Shown: positions 8,236 through 17,670 of the stretch, in pieces
Layout of the letters: every line of letters begins with the position of its first letter
Position numbering within the stretch: the stretch's first letter is position 1
NCBI RefSeq assembly: GCF_009770985.1
Contig: NZ_WSRW01000002.1
Coordinates: 434,001 to 498,000 of the forward strand
Source: Mucilaginibacter lacusdianchii
GTDB lineage: Bacteria; Bacteroidota; Bacteroidia; Sphingobacteriales; Sphingobacteriaceae
DNA: 64,000 nucleotides
Direction: 5' to 3'
Made by a program: the position numbers and the translations under genes
Notes under the pieces: model-generated
Told to the model about the DNA's origin: nothing
The model's input: the letters and a program-made list of their open reading frames with translations, nothing else
Databases searched by the model: none

Positions 8236-9738
8236 ATGCAAAAGCGATTTGTTTCTTTATGGTTTAGGCACTTGCTAACCGACTGGCTTACCCAGCAACG
8301 GCCCGAACTGGAGGGCATTCCGGTTGGATTAACCGTAATGGAGCGGAACCGGATTATACTTACCGCCATCAATAACGTAGCACAAAACGAAGGTATAAGC
8401 GTGGGCATGACCGCTGCCGACGCCAAAGCGATCATCCCCGATTTGAAAGTACTTGACGCGGTGCCCGGGCAGGCCGAAAAAATATTGCAGGCCGCCGGCA
8501 AATGGTGCATCCGCTACTCGCCCGCTGTTGCCGTTGATTTGCCCGACGGATTGTTGATGGAAGTTACCGGGTGTACGCATTTATGGGGCGGAGAACATAC
8601 TTATCTTCAAAATTTGTTAACTGCCCTGCGGCAAAAAGGCTACCGCGTACGCGGCGCCCTAGCCGGCACAACAGGCACAGCCTGGGCCATAGCCCGATAT
8701 GGCAAACAAGCCTCAGTTATTACATCGGGGGATCATATTAAGGCACTATACCCGTTGCCTCCGGCTGCCCTACGGTTAGAGCCGGTAACATTGGAGCGGC
8801 TGCATAAGCTGGGCTTTCACACCGTACAAAAACTACTAAGCTTACCTAAACCGGCTTTATGGCGGCGCTTTGGCGAGCATCTTCTTTTGCGTATAGACCA
8901 GGCGACCGGCTTAAAAGATGAACCTTTACAGATATTACATCCGCCCGAACCTTATCAGGTAAGATTGCCTTTTCTGGAACCTATCCGAACGCGACTGGCT
9001 ATCGAAAAAGCCATACTGCAATTATTGGCCGATTTATGTCAACGCCTGCAAAAAGAAGGCAAAGGCTTAAGAGGTGCTATACTAAAAGGTTATCGTGTGG
9101 ATGGTAAAAGCATTCAGATAAGTATTGGCACCAACAAACCTACTGCAAAGGTGGCTAATATATTTAAGTTGCTTGAGTTGAAAATTTCAACAATAGAGCC
9201 GGCCCTTGGCATTGAACTGTTTATACTGGAAGCGCCTAAAGTAGAAGATTGTTCGCCCGAGCAAGAACGCTTGTGGAAGCCGGATAGCTGTGGACTGGAA
9301 GACACCGGGGTAGCCGAATTGTTAGACCGGCTTACCAACAAATTCGGGTCAAACGCCATTAATCGTTACCTGCCACAAGAACGCTACTGGCCAGAACACG
9401 CCATACGGCCAGCTCAGTCGCTGGACGAGAAGCCAGCCACTATCTGGCAAACCGGCAAGCCTAGACCGATGCTTTTATTACCTAAACCAGAACGCATTGA
9501 AGTGATGGCCTTGCTGCCCGATAATCCACCTATGCTGTTTATTTACAAGGGCGAACGTCATGTTATTAAAAAAGCTGATGACGCCGAACGCATAGAGCGA
9601 GAGTGGTGGCTGGAACCGGGCTTGCATCGCGACTATTATACCGTAGAAGATGAGCAAGGCCGCCGTTACTGGCTATTCCGCTCGGGACACTATGGACAGG
9701 AAGAAACGCAATGGTACATTCATGGATTTTTTGCTTAA
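8236..9738 (+). CDS. imuB: ImuB, catalytically dead Y-family polymerase-like protein
   Basis: The 500-residue protein has a Y-family (DinB/UmuC) fold from RFVSLWFRHLLTDW onward, including ILTAINNVAQNEGISVGMTAADAKA and helix-hairpin-helix-like LHKLGFHTVQKLLSLP. The catalytic carboxylates are absent: the first motif reads SLWFRH rather than DMDAFF, and the second reads DLPDGLLMEVTG rather than a DE pair. Loss of these residues is characteristic of ImuB, which bridges DnaE2 and the sliding clamp instead of polymerising. The C-terminus EWWLEPGLHRDYY through WYIHGFFA matches the domain found at the end of other ImuB proteins. It lies 2 bp after imuA and 6 bp before dnaE2. Confidence 0.93.
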   Translation: MQKRFVSLWFRHLLTDWLTQQRPELEGIPVGLTVMERNRIILTAINNVAQNEGISVGMTAADAKAIIPDLKVLDAVPGQAEKILQAAGKWCIRYSPAVAVDLPDGLLMEVTGCTHLWGGEHTYLQNLLTALRQKGYRVRGALAGTTGTAWAIARYGKQASVITSGDHIKALYPLPPAALRLEPVTLERLHKLGFHTVQKLLSLPKPALWRRFGEHLLLRIDQATGLKDEPLQILHPPEPYQVRLPFLEPIRTRLAIEKAILQLLADLCQRLQKEGKGLRGAILKGYRVDGKSIQISIGTNKPTAKVANIFKLLELKISTIEPALGIELFILEAPKVEDCSPEQERLWKPDSCGLEDTGVAELLDRLTNKFGSNAINRYLPQERYWPEHAIRPAQSLDEKPATIWQTGKPRPMLLLPKPERIEVMALLPDNPPMLFIYKGERHVIKKADDAERIEREWWLEPGLHRDYYTVEDEQGRRYWLFRSGHYGQEETQWYIHGFFA

Positions 9739-9744
9739 CATTTT

Positions 9745-12700
9745 ATGGCGTACGCAGAATTACAAGTAACCAGTAACTTCACTTTTATGCTGGGCGGCTC
9801 GCACCCCGAAGAGCTGGCCGACCGCGCTGCCGATTTAGGCTACACCAAAATTGCTATTACCGACCGCAACAGCGTAGCCGGTGTAGTGCGGGCCCATATA
9901 GCAGCAAAAGCCAGAGGTATCAGTATCATTCCAGCTTGCAGACTGGATTTAATAGATGGCCCCAGCTTACTGGCTTACCCCACCGATATAAAGGCTTGGG
10001 GTCATTTGTGCGCTTTACTCTCGTTAGGCAATCTACGTACCGAAAAAGGTAAATGCGAACTTTACCGCCGGGATATTTACGCACATGGTGAAGGCATTAA
10101 GTTTATTTTAATACCGCCTGCAACTTTAAACCAACACTTCGATTTTGAAAATGACTTTAAGGTTGCTGCAAACGAATACCGCTCCGCATTTGGTCACAAT
10201 CTATACATTGCAGCCAGCCGCACTTATAGTGGGCAGGATAATAAACGCCTCTATCGCATTTCGCAATTAGGCATACCTATGGTAGCCACTAATGATGTGC
10301 ATTACCATGTGGCCCAACGCCGGGAGTTGCAGGATATTCAAACCTGCGTACGCGAAAAATGCACTATCCATACCGCAGGTTTTAAACTATTGGCTAACGC
10401 GGAGCGCTATATGAAGCCTATTGACGAACTTGAACGCCTGTTTCGCCAATATCCTGACGCTATAGAACGTACTATTGAGATTGCCGAAGCTTGCACATTT
10501 TCATTAGACACACTAAAATATTTAGAACCCGAATGGCAAAGCCCTGATGGGCGCACTGCCGATGAGCATTTAAGGACCTACACCATGGCCGGTGCACGGA
10601 AGTTCTGGGGAGAAAGTATCCCAGACAAAGTTTTAAAGGATATTGATTTTGAACTTGACTTTTTTGCTAAGCGCAAACTGGCTCCCTACTTTTTAAGAGT
10701 GTATGCCTATACCCAAAAGGCCGAAGAATTAGGTATACTACATCAGGGGCGTGGTTCCGCAGCTAATTGTACGGTTTGTTTCTGTCTAGGCATCACGCCG
10801 GTTAACCCCGAAAAATCGAGGCTCCTTTTTTCCCGCTTTATGTCAGATGCCCGTGACGAATGGCCCGATGTGGATGTAGATTTTGAACATGAACGCCGCG
10901 AGGAGATCATCCAGTGGGTTTATGAAACTTATGGGCGAGAACATGCCGCTATTGTAGCCACCGTAACGCAAGAGCGGCACAAAGGCGCCTTGCGCGATGT
11001 GGGCAAAGCGATGGGTATGTCTGAGGACACCATTAAACGGCTGGGCGGCACTATCTGGAGTTTTTCAGAAGAAGGGTTCGACCGCGAGCGCATCATTGGG
11101 CAAGGCCTCAACCCTGATGATCCGCATCTGCAAAAAGTACTGCATCTTACCGAACAACTAATCGGCTTTCCGCGGCAGCTGGGTCAGCATACAGGTGGTT
11201 TTGTAATTACCGGCTGTAAGTTGTCTGACATTTGCCCCGTGATGAATGCCCGCATGGAAAACCGCACCCAGCTGGAATGGAACAAAGACGACTTAGAGGC
11301 ATTGGGTATTTTAAAAGTAGATATTTTAGCCTTGGGTATGCTCACCTGCATCCGCAAAGCTTTTGGCCTGATTGAAAAGCACTATGGTGAAAAGTACACC
11401 TTAGAAAACGTTCCGCAAGACGAGGAGGACGTATACCAAATGATTAGCAAGGCTGATACTATTGGCGTTTTTCAGATTGAAAGCCGCGCACAGATGTCTA
11501 TGCTGCCACGCATGAAGCCGAAAGTGTTTTATGATTTGGTAATTGAAGTAGCTATTGTACGCCCCGGTCCTATCCAAGGTGATATGGTGCATCCCTATTT
11601 AAGGCGGCGGGATGGTTTAGAGCCCATTGAATATCAATCAAAAGAGCTTAAGGATGTATTACATCGAACTAATGGCGTTCCTCTTTTCCAAGAACAGGCC
11701 ATGGAAATTGCAATTGTAGCAGCTGGCTTCACTCCTGCCGAAGCCGATCACTTGCGTCGTAGCATGGCAACTTTTAAAGCTAAAGGCTTGGTTAGTGCCT
11801 TTCGGGAAAAACTGGTGACTGGCATGAAAGCCAATGGATATGAAGAAGAATTTGCCAAACGAATTTTTAAACAGTTAGAAGGCTTTGGTAGCTATGGTTT
11901 CCCGGAAAGCCACGCCGCATCTTTTGCACATTTGGTTTATATTTCATCTTGGCTTAAATGTCGATACCCCGAAGTTTTTGCAGCGGCACTGCTTAATAGC
12001 CAACCCATGGGCTTTTATCAGCCAGCCGAGATTGTAGATGATGCACGGGCACATCATGTAACGGTTAGACCAATAGATGTAAATTACTCATACTGGAATC
12101 ATACACTTGAAGAAATAGACGGCAAATACCATGCGTTACGTTTAGGTTTCCGCTTAGCCAAAGGCTTGCGTGAAGAAGATATGAACTTATTAGTTGCTAA
12201 GCGCGGCCAGGGATACACCAGCATACAGCAGCTTAACGATGCTGGCATTTCACAAACGGCCATAGAACAGTTAACCGATGCAGATGCTTTCGGATCTATA
12301 AGCTTAAACCGCAGGGAAGCCCTTTGGGAAGTACCCGCTTTGAACGATAAACCCATAGGCTTATTTAAAGGTCAGCCATCAGCCAGCACACATGAGGACC
12401 AACTAGCGCTGCCATTAATGACGCAGGGCGAGCATGTGGTTCAGGATATAGCTACAACTGGCTTATCATTGAAGGCCCACCCGGTAAGCTTTGTACGTTA
12501 TGAATTAAACCAACTGGGCGCTGTACCAACAGCTCATCTTAAGCAACTTAAAAACGGTGACAAAGTAAAAGTGGCTGGCATGATTACCATACGGCAGCGC
12601 CCTGGTACCGCCAAAGGAATTTTGTTTGTCACCATTAAAGACGAAACCGGCTTTTGCAATTTGGTAGTATGGCCTCAATTTTTTGACGAATACCGTAAAG

Positions 12701-12942
12701 AAATTATCCAATCGCGCCTGCTGATGGTGGATGGACACGTACAGGTGGCTGGCGAGGTAATTCACGTAGTAGTTAAACAGTGCTATAACATGAACAAGCT
12801 GTTAAGCAAATTAACAGAACCGGCTCAGCCCAACTCGCCTCAATTTACTTTTCCACATGACGAACAAAACAGCCCGCCACCCCAGCAACAACGCGGCGCT
12901 GTAAAGAAAGAAGTGTTTTACAAAGGGCGAAACTTTCAATAA
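9745..12942 (+). CDS. dnaE2: error-prone DNA polymerase DnaE2 (ImuC)
   Basis: The 1065-residue C-family polymerase starts with a PHP domain (YAELQVTSNFTFMLGGSHPEEL), in which the usual His-rich metal motif is replaced as in DnaE2. The palm carries PDVDVDF (374-380) and GILKVDILALGML, which supply the catalytic aspartates. Other family blocks are SYGFPESHAASFAHLVYISS and VRPIDVNYS. An OB-fold (KVKVAGMITIRQRPGTAKG) lies near the C-terminus, and the tail after it is Pro/Gln-rich. It is the translesion polymerase of the imu cassette and ends the operon. A weak GTGC/GCAC hairpin follows near 12999-13048. Confidence 0.96.
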   Translation: MAYAELQVTSNFTFMLGGSHPEELADRAADLGYTKIAITDRNSVAGVVRAHIAAKARGISIIPACRLDLIDGPSLLAYPTDIKAWGHLCALLSLGNLRTEKGKCELYRRDIYAHGEGIKFILIPPATLNQHFDFENDFKVAANEYRSAFGHNLYIAASRTYSGQDNKRLYRISQLGIPMVATNDVHYHVAQRRELQDIQTCVREKCTIHTAGFKLLANAERYMKPIDELERLFRQYPDAIERTIEIAEACTFSLDTLKYLEPEWQSPDGRTADEHLRTYTMAGARKFWGESIPDKVLKDIDFELDFFAKRKLAPYFLRVYAYTQKAEELGILHQGRGSAANCTVCFCLGITPVNPEKSRLLFSRFMSDARDEWPDVDVDFEHERREEIIQWVYETYGREHAAIVATVTQERHKGALRDVGKAMGMSEDTIKRLGGTIWSFSEEGFDRERIIGQGLNPDDPHLQKVLHLTEQLIGFPRQLGQHTGGFVITGCKLSDICPVMNARMENRTQLEWNKDDLEALGILKVDILALGMLTCIRKAFGLIEKHYGEKYTLENVPQDEEDVYQMISKADTIGVFQIESRAQMSMLPRMKPKVFYDLVIEVAIVRPGPIQGDMVHPYLRRRDGLEPIEYQSKELKDVLHRTNGVPLFQEQAMEIAIVAAGFTPAEADHLRRSMATFKAKGLVSAFREKLVTGMKANGYEEEFAKRIFKQLEGFGSYGFPESHAASFAHLVYISSWLKCRYPEVFAAALLNSQPMGFYQPAEIVDDARAHHVTVRPIDVNYSYWNHTLEEIDGKYHALRLGFRLAKGLREEDMNLLVAKRGQGYTSIQQLNDAGISQTAIEQLTDADAFGSISLNRREALWEVPALNDKPIGLFKGQPSASTHEDQLALPLMTQGEHVVQDIATTGLSLKAHPVSFVRYELNQLGAVPTAHLKQLKNGDKVKVAGMITIRQRPGTAKGILFVTIKDETGFCNLVVWPQFFDEYRKEIIQSRLLMVDGHVQVAGEVIHVVVKQCYNMNKLLSKLTEPAQPNSPQFTFPHDEQNSPPPQQQRGAVKKEVFYKGRNFQ

Positions 12943-13070
12943 TAATATATAACTGAATAAAGAAACTGCGAAATATGTTTTTAACAACTTTTTGCGTCAG
13001 GTGCTTTTAAAGAACTTTTACATTATATTATGTTATAAAGGCACCTATAATAAGGAATATCAAAATCTAT

Positions 13071-13592
13071 TTATCTGGATAAGGTCCGTATACAACCATC
13101 TAGCATAGCTTTGAGGTCTGCTTTTGTGGCTATCGCATCTTTTAATGATCTGGTGACTGTTTCCTGTATATCTTTAGAACGTGCTTTTTGAGCCAATTGG
13201 CTCAAAAATTCATATGCCGCAACCTGAAAGCCCTCAATCACTATTAAGTGTTGCAACATTCGGCAATCGGTTGATTGAGACGGATTATCACCAAAGTTTG
13301 AAGTAACAAATTCCATCAAATTTAGGCTGGTACGCGTTTGAGCAAAAGAGTCGGGTGTTTCAAATTTTAATAGCTTTAATATTACACGGAGCCTAAAAAG
13401 TTCTTCATGCGCCTTAACGCTAACCATCAAAATAGCCATTTTAACATCTTTAGCATAAGCATTATTGGCCAGCGAGGGCAAATACTCAAGTATCTGCGTT
13501 TTTATTGCAAACACCTCCAAACTATAAAAAATCAATAAATCATTGATTTTATCACCAATGCCGGCAGAATCACCTTGCAAATTATTAAGCAT
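13071..13592 (-). CDS. DUF892 (YciE-like) ferritin-fold protein
   Basis: The 173-residue, mostly helical protein fits the DUF892/YciE family: a first helix pair (INDLLIFYSLEVFAIKTQIL and VKMAILMVSVKAHEELFRL), a central loop, and a second pair containing LIVIEGFQVAAYEFLSQLAQKA. DUF892 proteins adopt a ferritin-like four-helix bundle, and some bind di-iron. Several positions normally Glu/His appear replaced here, so metal binding is doubtful. Homologues are often linked to stress responses. It is monocistronic and convergent with dnaE2. Confidence 0.72.
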   Translation of the reverse strand: MLNNLQGDSAGIGDKINDLLIFYSLEVFAIKTQILEYLPSLANNAYAKDVKMAILMVSVKAHEELFRLRVILKLLKFETPDSFAQTRTSLNLMEFVTSNFGDNPSQSTDCRMLQHLIVIEGFQVAAYEFLSQLAQKARSKDIQETVTRSLKDAIATKADLKAMLDGCIRTLSR

Positions 13593-13800
13593 AGCACAAA
13601 AAGGTAAATAGGCGTTATAAAAGGGATACGAAGATGAGGCTATTAAAAAATAGAAGGATTATTATTACAATATCAACATTACTGCAAAGGTTTGCAACAG
13701 TTTACATTAAATGTATAATAAATTGTATTGAAGTAACATTTAAGGAACTATTTTGGGGTCTAAATTTAAAAATTAGCTAAAAAACCAATAAAAAGACAAA

Positions 13801-13834
13801 AAAAGCCGCTTAACTATTTAGTAAAGCGGCTTTT
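13801..13834 (-). terminator. terminator downstream of tRNA-Arg
   Basis: AAAAGCCGCTT (13801-13811) pairs with AAGCGGCTTTT (13824-13834). On the minus strand the stem runs into a T7 tract, immediately 3' of the tRNA, as expected for an intrinsic terminator. Confidence 0.85.
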
Positions 13835-13835
13835 G

Positions 13836-13907
13836 TGCTCCCGAAGGGATTCGAACCCCTATCGATGGTACCGGAAACCATAATTCTATCCATTGAACTA
13901 CGGGAGC
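13836..13907 (-). tRNA. tRNA-Arg (anticodon CCG)
   Basis: On the minus strand a 7-bp acceptor stem (GCTCCCG with CGGGAGC), a D-arm, an anticodon stem ATGGT/ACCAT around the loop TTCCGGT and a T-arm with TTCGAATC form a complete cloverleaf of 72 nt. The anticodon is CCG, which reads CGG. CCA is not encoded. It lies downstream of ychF on the same strand and ends at a strong hairpin. Confidence 0.95.
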
Positions 13908-13941
13908 ATTTATTGTGTGCAAATATATTGTTTTAGAAACA

Positions 13942-14018
13942 AGAGCCAAGAGCCGGGAGACAAGAAAAATCAACTATTGCATTTTTATCTTGTTTCCTGG
14001 CTGTTGTTTCTTGGCTCT
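13942..14018. repeat. imperfect inverted repeat built of AGAGCCAAGA-type units
   Basis: AGAGCCAAGA followed by GCCGGGAGACAAGA (from 13942) is mirrored by TCTTGTTTCCTGGCTG and TTGTTTCTTGGCTCT up to 14018, giving an imperfect hairpin of about 30 bp per arm. It lies between the ychF stop and the tRNA-Arg 5' end. It may be an ychF terminator or a dispersed intergenic repeat. Confidence 0.55.
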
Positions 14019-14024
14019 ATCTAT

Positions 14025-15125
14025 CTACACGTTAAATCTAAAGTGCATAATGTCACCATCCTGCACAATGTAAGTCTTACCTTCTACACTTAACTTACCG
14101 GCTTCTTTACAGGCAGCTTCCGAACCGTACTTAACAAAATCATCATACTTAATTACCTCGGCACGGATAAAGCCTTTTTCAAAATCAGAGTGAATTACAC
14201 CGGCAGCTTGCGGAGCTGTGAAGCCTTTAGTAATAGTCCACGCGCGTACTTCCTGCACACCGGCTGTAAAGTAAGTGCTCAGGTCAAGCAAGTGGTAAGC
14301 AGCTTTAATTAGCTTGTTTACACCCGATTCGGCTAAACCCAAATCGTCCAAAAACATCTGACGCTCTTCGTAAGTTTCCAACTGGGCAATTTCCGATTCT
14401 ATCTGGGCAGAAATCACCAGCACTTCGGCATTTTCTTCCTTAACCGCTTCGCGCACTTTTTCTACATAAGCATTACCTGTGTTTACAGCGCTTTCTTCTA
14501 CGTTACAAACGTACATTACCGGTTTGGCCGTAAGCAGCCACAGGTCGGCAATGTGTTCTTTATCTTCGTCGCTAACCGCAGCTGTACGGGCCGATTTACC
14601 ACTTAGCAAATGCTCGCGATAAATAGTTAACACTTCAAACGCTTTTTTGGCATCTTTGTCGCCGCCGGTTTTGGCAGCTTTTTCTACCTTTTGTATTTTC
14701 TTTTCAACCGACTCCAAATCTTTCAGTTGCAGCTCGGTATCAATAATCTCTTTATCGCGGATTGGGTCAACCGAACCATCTACGTGAATTACGTTATCGT
14801 TATCAAAGCAACGCAGCACGTGGATTATAGCGTTAGTGGCACGGATGTTTCCTAAAAACTGGTTACCTAACCCCTCGCCTTTGCTGGCGCCTTTTACCAA
14901 ACCGGCAATATCCACAATCTCGATTACGTTGGGCACTACCTTTTGCGGGTTTACCAGTTCGGCCAGTTTGGTTAAACGATCGTCAGGTACGGTAATAACG
15001 CCCACATTGGGCTCAATGGTGCAAAACGGAAAGTTGGCCGCCTGTGCTTTGGCGTTTGATAAACAGTTAAAAAGTGTTGATTTGCCTACATTAGGCAAAC
15101 CTACTATACCACATTGTAAACCCAT
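14025..15125 (-). CDS. ychF: redox-regulated ATPase/GTPase YchF
   Basis: The 366-residue protein is a full-length YchF of the Obg family. It shows the P-loop GIVGLPNVGKST at the N-terminus, NFPFCTIEPNVG, the switch motif DIAGLVKGASKGEGLGNQFL, and VCNVEE in place of the usual NKxD, the change that makes YchF prefer ATP. A coiled-coil insert and a C-terminal TGS domain ending KTYIVQDGDIMHFRFNV follow. YchF is cytoplasmic, associates with ribosomes and modulates stress responses and initiation fidelity. Imperfect repeats flank the gene on both sides. Confidence 0.97.
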   Translation of the reverse strand: MGLQCGIVGLPNVGKSTLFNCLSNAKAQAANFPFCTIEPNVGVITVPDDRLTKLAELVNPQKVVPNVIEIVDIAGLVKGASKGEGLGNQFLGNIRATNAIIHVLRCFDNDNVIHVDGSVDPIRDKEIIDTELQLKDLESVEKKIQKVEKAAKTGGDKDAKKAFEVLTIYREHLLSGKSARTAAVSDEDKEHIADLWLLTAKPVMYVCNVEESAVNTGNAYVEKVREAVKEENAEVLVISAQIESEIAQLETYEERQMFLDDLGLAESGVNKLIKAAYHLLDLSTYFTAGVQEVRAWTITKGFTAPQAAGVIHSDFEKGFIRAEVIKYDDFVKYGSEAACKEAGKLSVEGKTYIVQDGDIMHFRFNV

Positions 15126-15377
15126 TATTTTTTATTGAGTAGTTGATTAAGTTAAGTAGTTGATCGGCTAAAGGGCTAAACAATTGAAAACTAAATGAAT
15201 AAAATCAGCATTTAACCACTTAACCAATACAATCATTAACCACCTAGCCAGTCACCAAAAATTCCCGCAAAGATAACACAAAATCTGCCTTGAAATTTGA
15301 AAAAATAAACGACTTTTGCGGGCGTTGTAAAACGTATCGATAACAATTGGGTTAACATGTAAAAACGAGGGCCGTAT
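15126..15377. repeat. low-complexity intergenic region with inverted GTTGATTAAG/CTTAACCA-like units
   Basis: Between divergent ychF and mgtE, GTAGTTGATTAAGTTAAG (from about 15141) is loosely mirrored by CCACTTAACCAATACAATC and TTAACCACCTAGCC (about 15217-15249). The two halves could fold back on each other imperfectly. The mgtE and ychF promoters must lie here; an imperfect GACTTTTG element is seen near 15311. No ORF is present. Confidence 0.4.
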
Positions 15378-16739
15378 ATGGAAGAAATGGTTGAACAAGT
15401 AGAACTGCTATTAGAGAATAATGATGAAGCGCAATTGCACGACTATTTGAACAGCCTGAACATATCGGACGTTGAAGAGTTAATTGGCGAGTTACCCGAA
15501 CATGCCGCCCATTTTATTGAAGCGCTGGCACTTAACCGCGCAGTAAATGTTTTCCGCATTTTGGATTTTCCTATCCAGGAGCGTTTGCTAAAAAAACTTT
15601 CCGGACAAAAAATTGCCGAACTGATTAATGAGTTGCCGCCCGACGACCGTACATCTTTGTTTGCCGAACTGCATGGCGACACGGTTAAGAACCTGATTTT
15701 ACACTTACCCCCCGACGACCGTAAGCAAGCCCTGGCCCTGTTAGGTTATGATGAAGACAGTGTGGGCCGGTTAATGACACCCGACTATATAGCTGTAAAA
15801 AAAGACTGGGATGTGGTACGGGTACTCTCACACATCAGGCGCTATGGTAAAAATTCGGAAACCATTGATGTTATCTATGTGATAGATGAGCACGGGGTGT
15901 TGCTGGATGATATCCGTATCCGTGAGATATTATTGGTAGACCCGGCAACCAAAGTAAGCGACTTAATGGATAACCGGCTTATTTCCCTTAATGTTAGCGA
16001 TCCACAGGAAGAAGCTATCAATACCTTCAGAATGAACAACAGGGTAGCTTTACCGGTGACTGATAACAATAACATTTTGCTGGGCATCGTAACGGTAGAT
16101 GACATTTTGTGGATTGCCAATGAAGAATATACCGAAGACATCCAGAAAATTGGTGGCACCGAAGCATTGGATGAGCCTTATTTGGATATCAACCTGTTTA
16201 AGCTGGTTAAAAAGCGTGTAGGCTGGCTAATTGTACTTTTTTTGGGCGAAATGCTTACAGCAACAGCAATGGGTTATTTTGAAGGACAGATTGCCAAAGC
16301 GGTTGTATTGGCGCTGTTTGTTCCGCTTATTATATCCAGTGGTGGCAACAGCGGATCGCAAGCGTCTACGCTAATTATACAAGCTATGGCTTTAGGTGAG
16401 GTTACGATAGAAGACTGGTGGCGGGTAATGCGACGCGAAATACTTTCGGGCTTATTGCTAGGTATTACACTGGGTATTATAGGTTTTTTCCGAATTTACG
16501 TATGGACGTTATTCAGTGATATTTACGGGCCACATTGGGCATTGGTAGGCACCACTGTAGGCTTATCGCTGGTAGGTATTGTGCTTTGGGGATCGCTGGC
16601 TGGCTCTATGCTACCATTGCTTTTGAAACGCCTGGGGCTCGACCCGGCTACTTCATCTGCCCCTTTTGTAGCTACACTAGTAGATGTGACCGGATTAATC
16701 ATTTATTTTACAGTGGCGGTGTCTGTACTGCATATATAA
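15378..16739 (+). CDS. mgtE: magnesium transporter MgtE
   Basis: The 453-residue protein has the full MgtE layout: a cytoplasmic superhelical N-domain with repeated LPPDDR segments, a CBS pair (about 130-255, with DLMDNRLISL and ALPVTDNNNILLGIVTVDD), a plug helix and a five-helix membrane domain. The membrane part contains ISSGGNSGSQASTLI and DPATSSAPFVATLVDVTG, which line the ion pore. MgtE is a Mg2+ channel in the inner membrane gated by Mg2+ binding to the N and CBS domains. The gene is monocistronic. Confidence 0.96.
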   Translation: MEEMVEQVELLLENNDEAQLHDYLNSLNISDVEELIGELPEHAAHFIEALALNRAVNVFRILDFPIQERLLKKLSGQKIAELINELPPDDRTSLFAELHGDTVKNLILHLPPDDRKQALALLGYDEDSVGRLMTPDYIAVKKDWDVVRVLSHIRRYGKNSETIDVIYVIDEHGVLLDDIRIREILLVDPATKVSDLMDNRLISLNVSDPQEEAINTFRMNNRVALPVTDNNNILLGIVTVDDILWIANEEYTEDIQKIGGTEALDEPYLDINLFKLVKKRVGWLIVLFLGEMLTATAMGYFEGQIAKAVVLALFVPLIISSGGNSGSQASTLIIQAMALGEVTIEDWWRVMRREILSGLLLGITLGIIGFFRIYVWTLFSDIYGPHWALVGTTVGLSLVGIVLWGSLAGSMLPLLLKRLGLDPATSSAPFVATLVDVTGLIIYFTVAVSVLHI

Positions 16740-16789
16740 AGTGCTACTTTGTTGTTTTTAATAACTTTATGTACAATTAAATTTTTACA

Positions 16790-17245
16790 ATGAACCTAAC
16801 ACCTAATTCATCGCTAAATTTAACAACACAAGCACAAGCTTATTTAAAAATAGCGACTAAATGGGCTCGCTTCTTATCAATTGCAGGCTTTATTTCTTGT
16901 GGCTTTATAATTATATTTGGCTTTTTTGCGGGAAGTTTTATGGCAACAATGGCAGCTCGACTTTCCCCCACATCAGTCGAGTTGGGGCCAACCGTACTTA
17001 CTATATTTTCATCTATTATATTAGCGTTACTTTACTTCTTTCCATGCCTTTACCTATACAAATTCAGTGCGCGAGCACGAAATGGTATTGATTTTAATAG
17101 CGATACAGAAATTGAATTAGCAATGGCAAAACTGAAGTCGTTTTTCATATTCATTGGCGCTCTTACTATTATTATGTTATGCTTTTACGCCTTTGGATTC
17201 TTAGGCTTTATTGCAGGAATAGGCACTAATTCCTCTATGCGCTAA
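16790..17245 (+). CDS. small membrane protein, DUF5362-like
   Basis: The 151-residue protein has an N-terminal stretch TTQAQAYLKIATKWARFLS followed by four predicted membrane helices (about 28-50, 64-88, 112-132, 134-147). The ATKWARFLSIAGFI motif and the helix spacing resemble the DUF5362 family, common in Bacteroidota and of unknown function. It lies 50 bp after mgtE on the same strand and ends before a hairpin terminator. The family assignment is moderately confident. Confidence 0.7.
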   Translation: MNLTPNSSLNLTTQAQAYLKIATKWARFLSIAGFISCGFIIIFGFFAGSFMATMAARLSPTSVELGPTVLTIFSSIILALLYFFPCLYLYKFSARARNGIDFNSDTEIELAMAKLKSFFIFIGALTIIMLCFYAFGFLGFIAGIGTNSSMR

Positions 17246-17258
17246 CATATATGAACAG

Positions 17259-17290
17259 AAATAGCTTTGCCGTTAAGCAAAGCTATTTTT
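17259..17290 (+). terminator. intrinsic terminator
   Basis: AAATAGCTTTGC (17259-17270) and GCAAAGCTATTT (17277-17288) form a perfect 12-bp stem with a 6-nt loop, followed by TT. It lies just after the DUF5362-like gene. Confidence 0.8.
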
Positions 17291-17331
17291 CTTGGTAATA
17301 ACTTATGTACTATTTTAGTAGTATCTACTAC

Positions 17332-17670
17332 TTAGAACGTTAAATCTTCATCAGGTGCTGCAACGCCTGCAGCTTTTGTTATTTCTGACAGCTCGCTGTA
17401 TTCATAACGCTTTTCAACTACTTCCTGGTGCGCTTTGATATAATCTACAGTATCTTTCAGGCCTTCTGCAAATTTTTCAAAATCCTCTTTGTATAAAAAG
17501 ATTTTGTGTTTCACAAAAACACCATCCTCCAAACGCTTCTTGCTCTCTGTTACTGTGATGTAATAGTCGTTTGACCGTGTGGCTTTTACATCAAAAAAAT
17601 AAGTTCTTTTACCTGCCCTTACTTTTTTCGAGAATACTTCATCCCGCTCTCTGTTATCAAAATCTCCCAT
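17332..17670 (-). CDS. DUF3276 PUR-alpha-like nucleic-acid-binding protein
   Basis: The 112-residue protein matches the DUF3276/PUR family: VFSKKVRAGKRTYFFDVKAT followed by DYYITVTESKKR and KHKIFLYKEDFEKFAEGL, the beta-beta-beta-beta-alpha PUR repeat. The tail is acidic (APDEDLTF). PUR-domain proteins bind single-stranded DNA or RNA; the Borrelia homologue BpuR is a known regulator. In this group it is usually abundant and encoded alone, as here. It is separated by 173 bp from the ABC exporter gene on the same strand. Confidence 0.9.
   Translation of the reverse strand: MGDFDNRERDEVFSKKVRAGKRTYFFDVKATRSNDYYITVTESKKRLEDGVFVKHKIFLYKEDFEKFAEGLKDTVDYIKAHQEVVEKRYEYSELSEITKAAGVAAPDEDLTF

Noticed and set aside
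13893..14093. 66-codon plus-strand frame overlapping tRNA-Arg and ychF
   Set aside because: It is antisense to both the tRNA and the ychF 3' end and covers the fold-back repeat.
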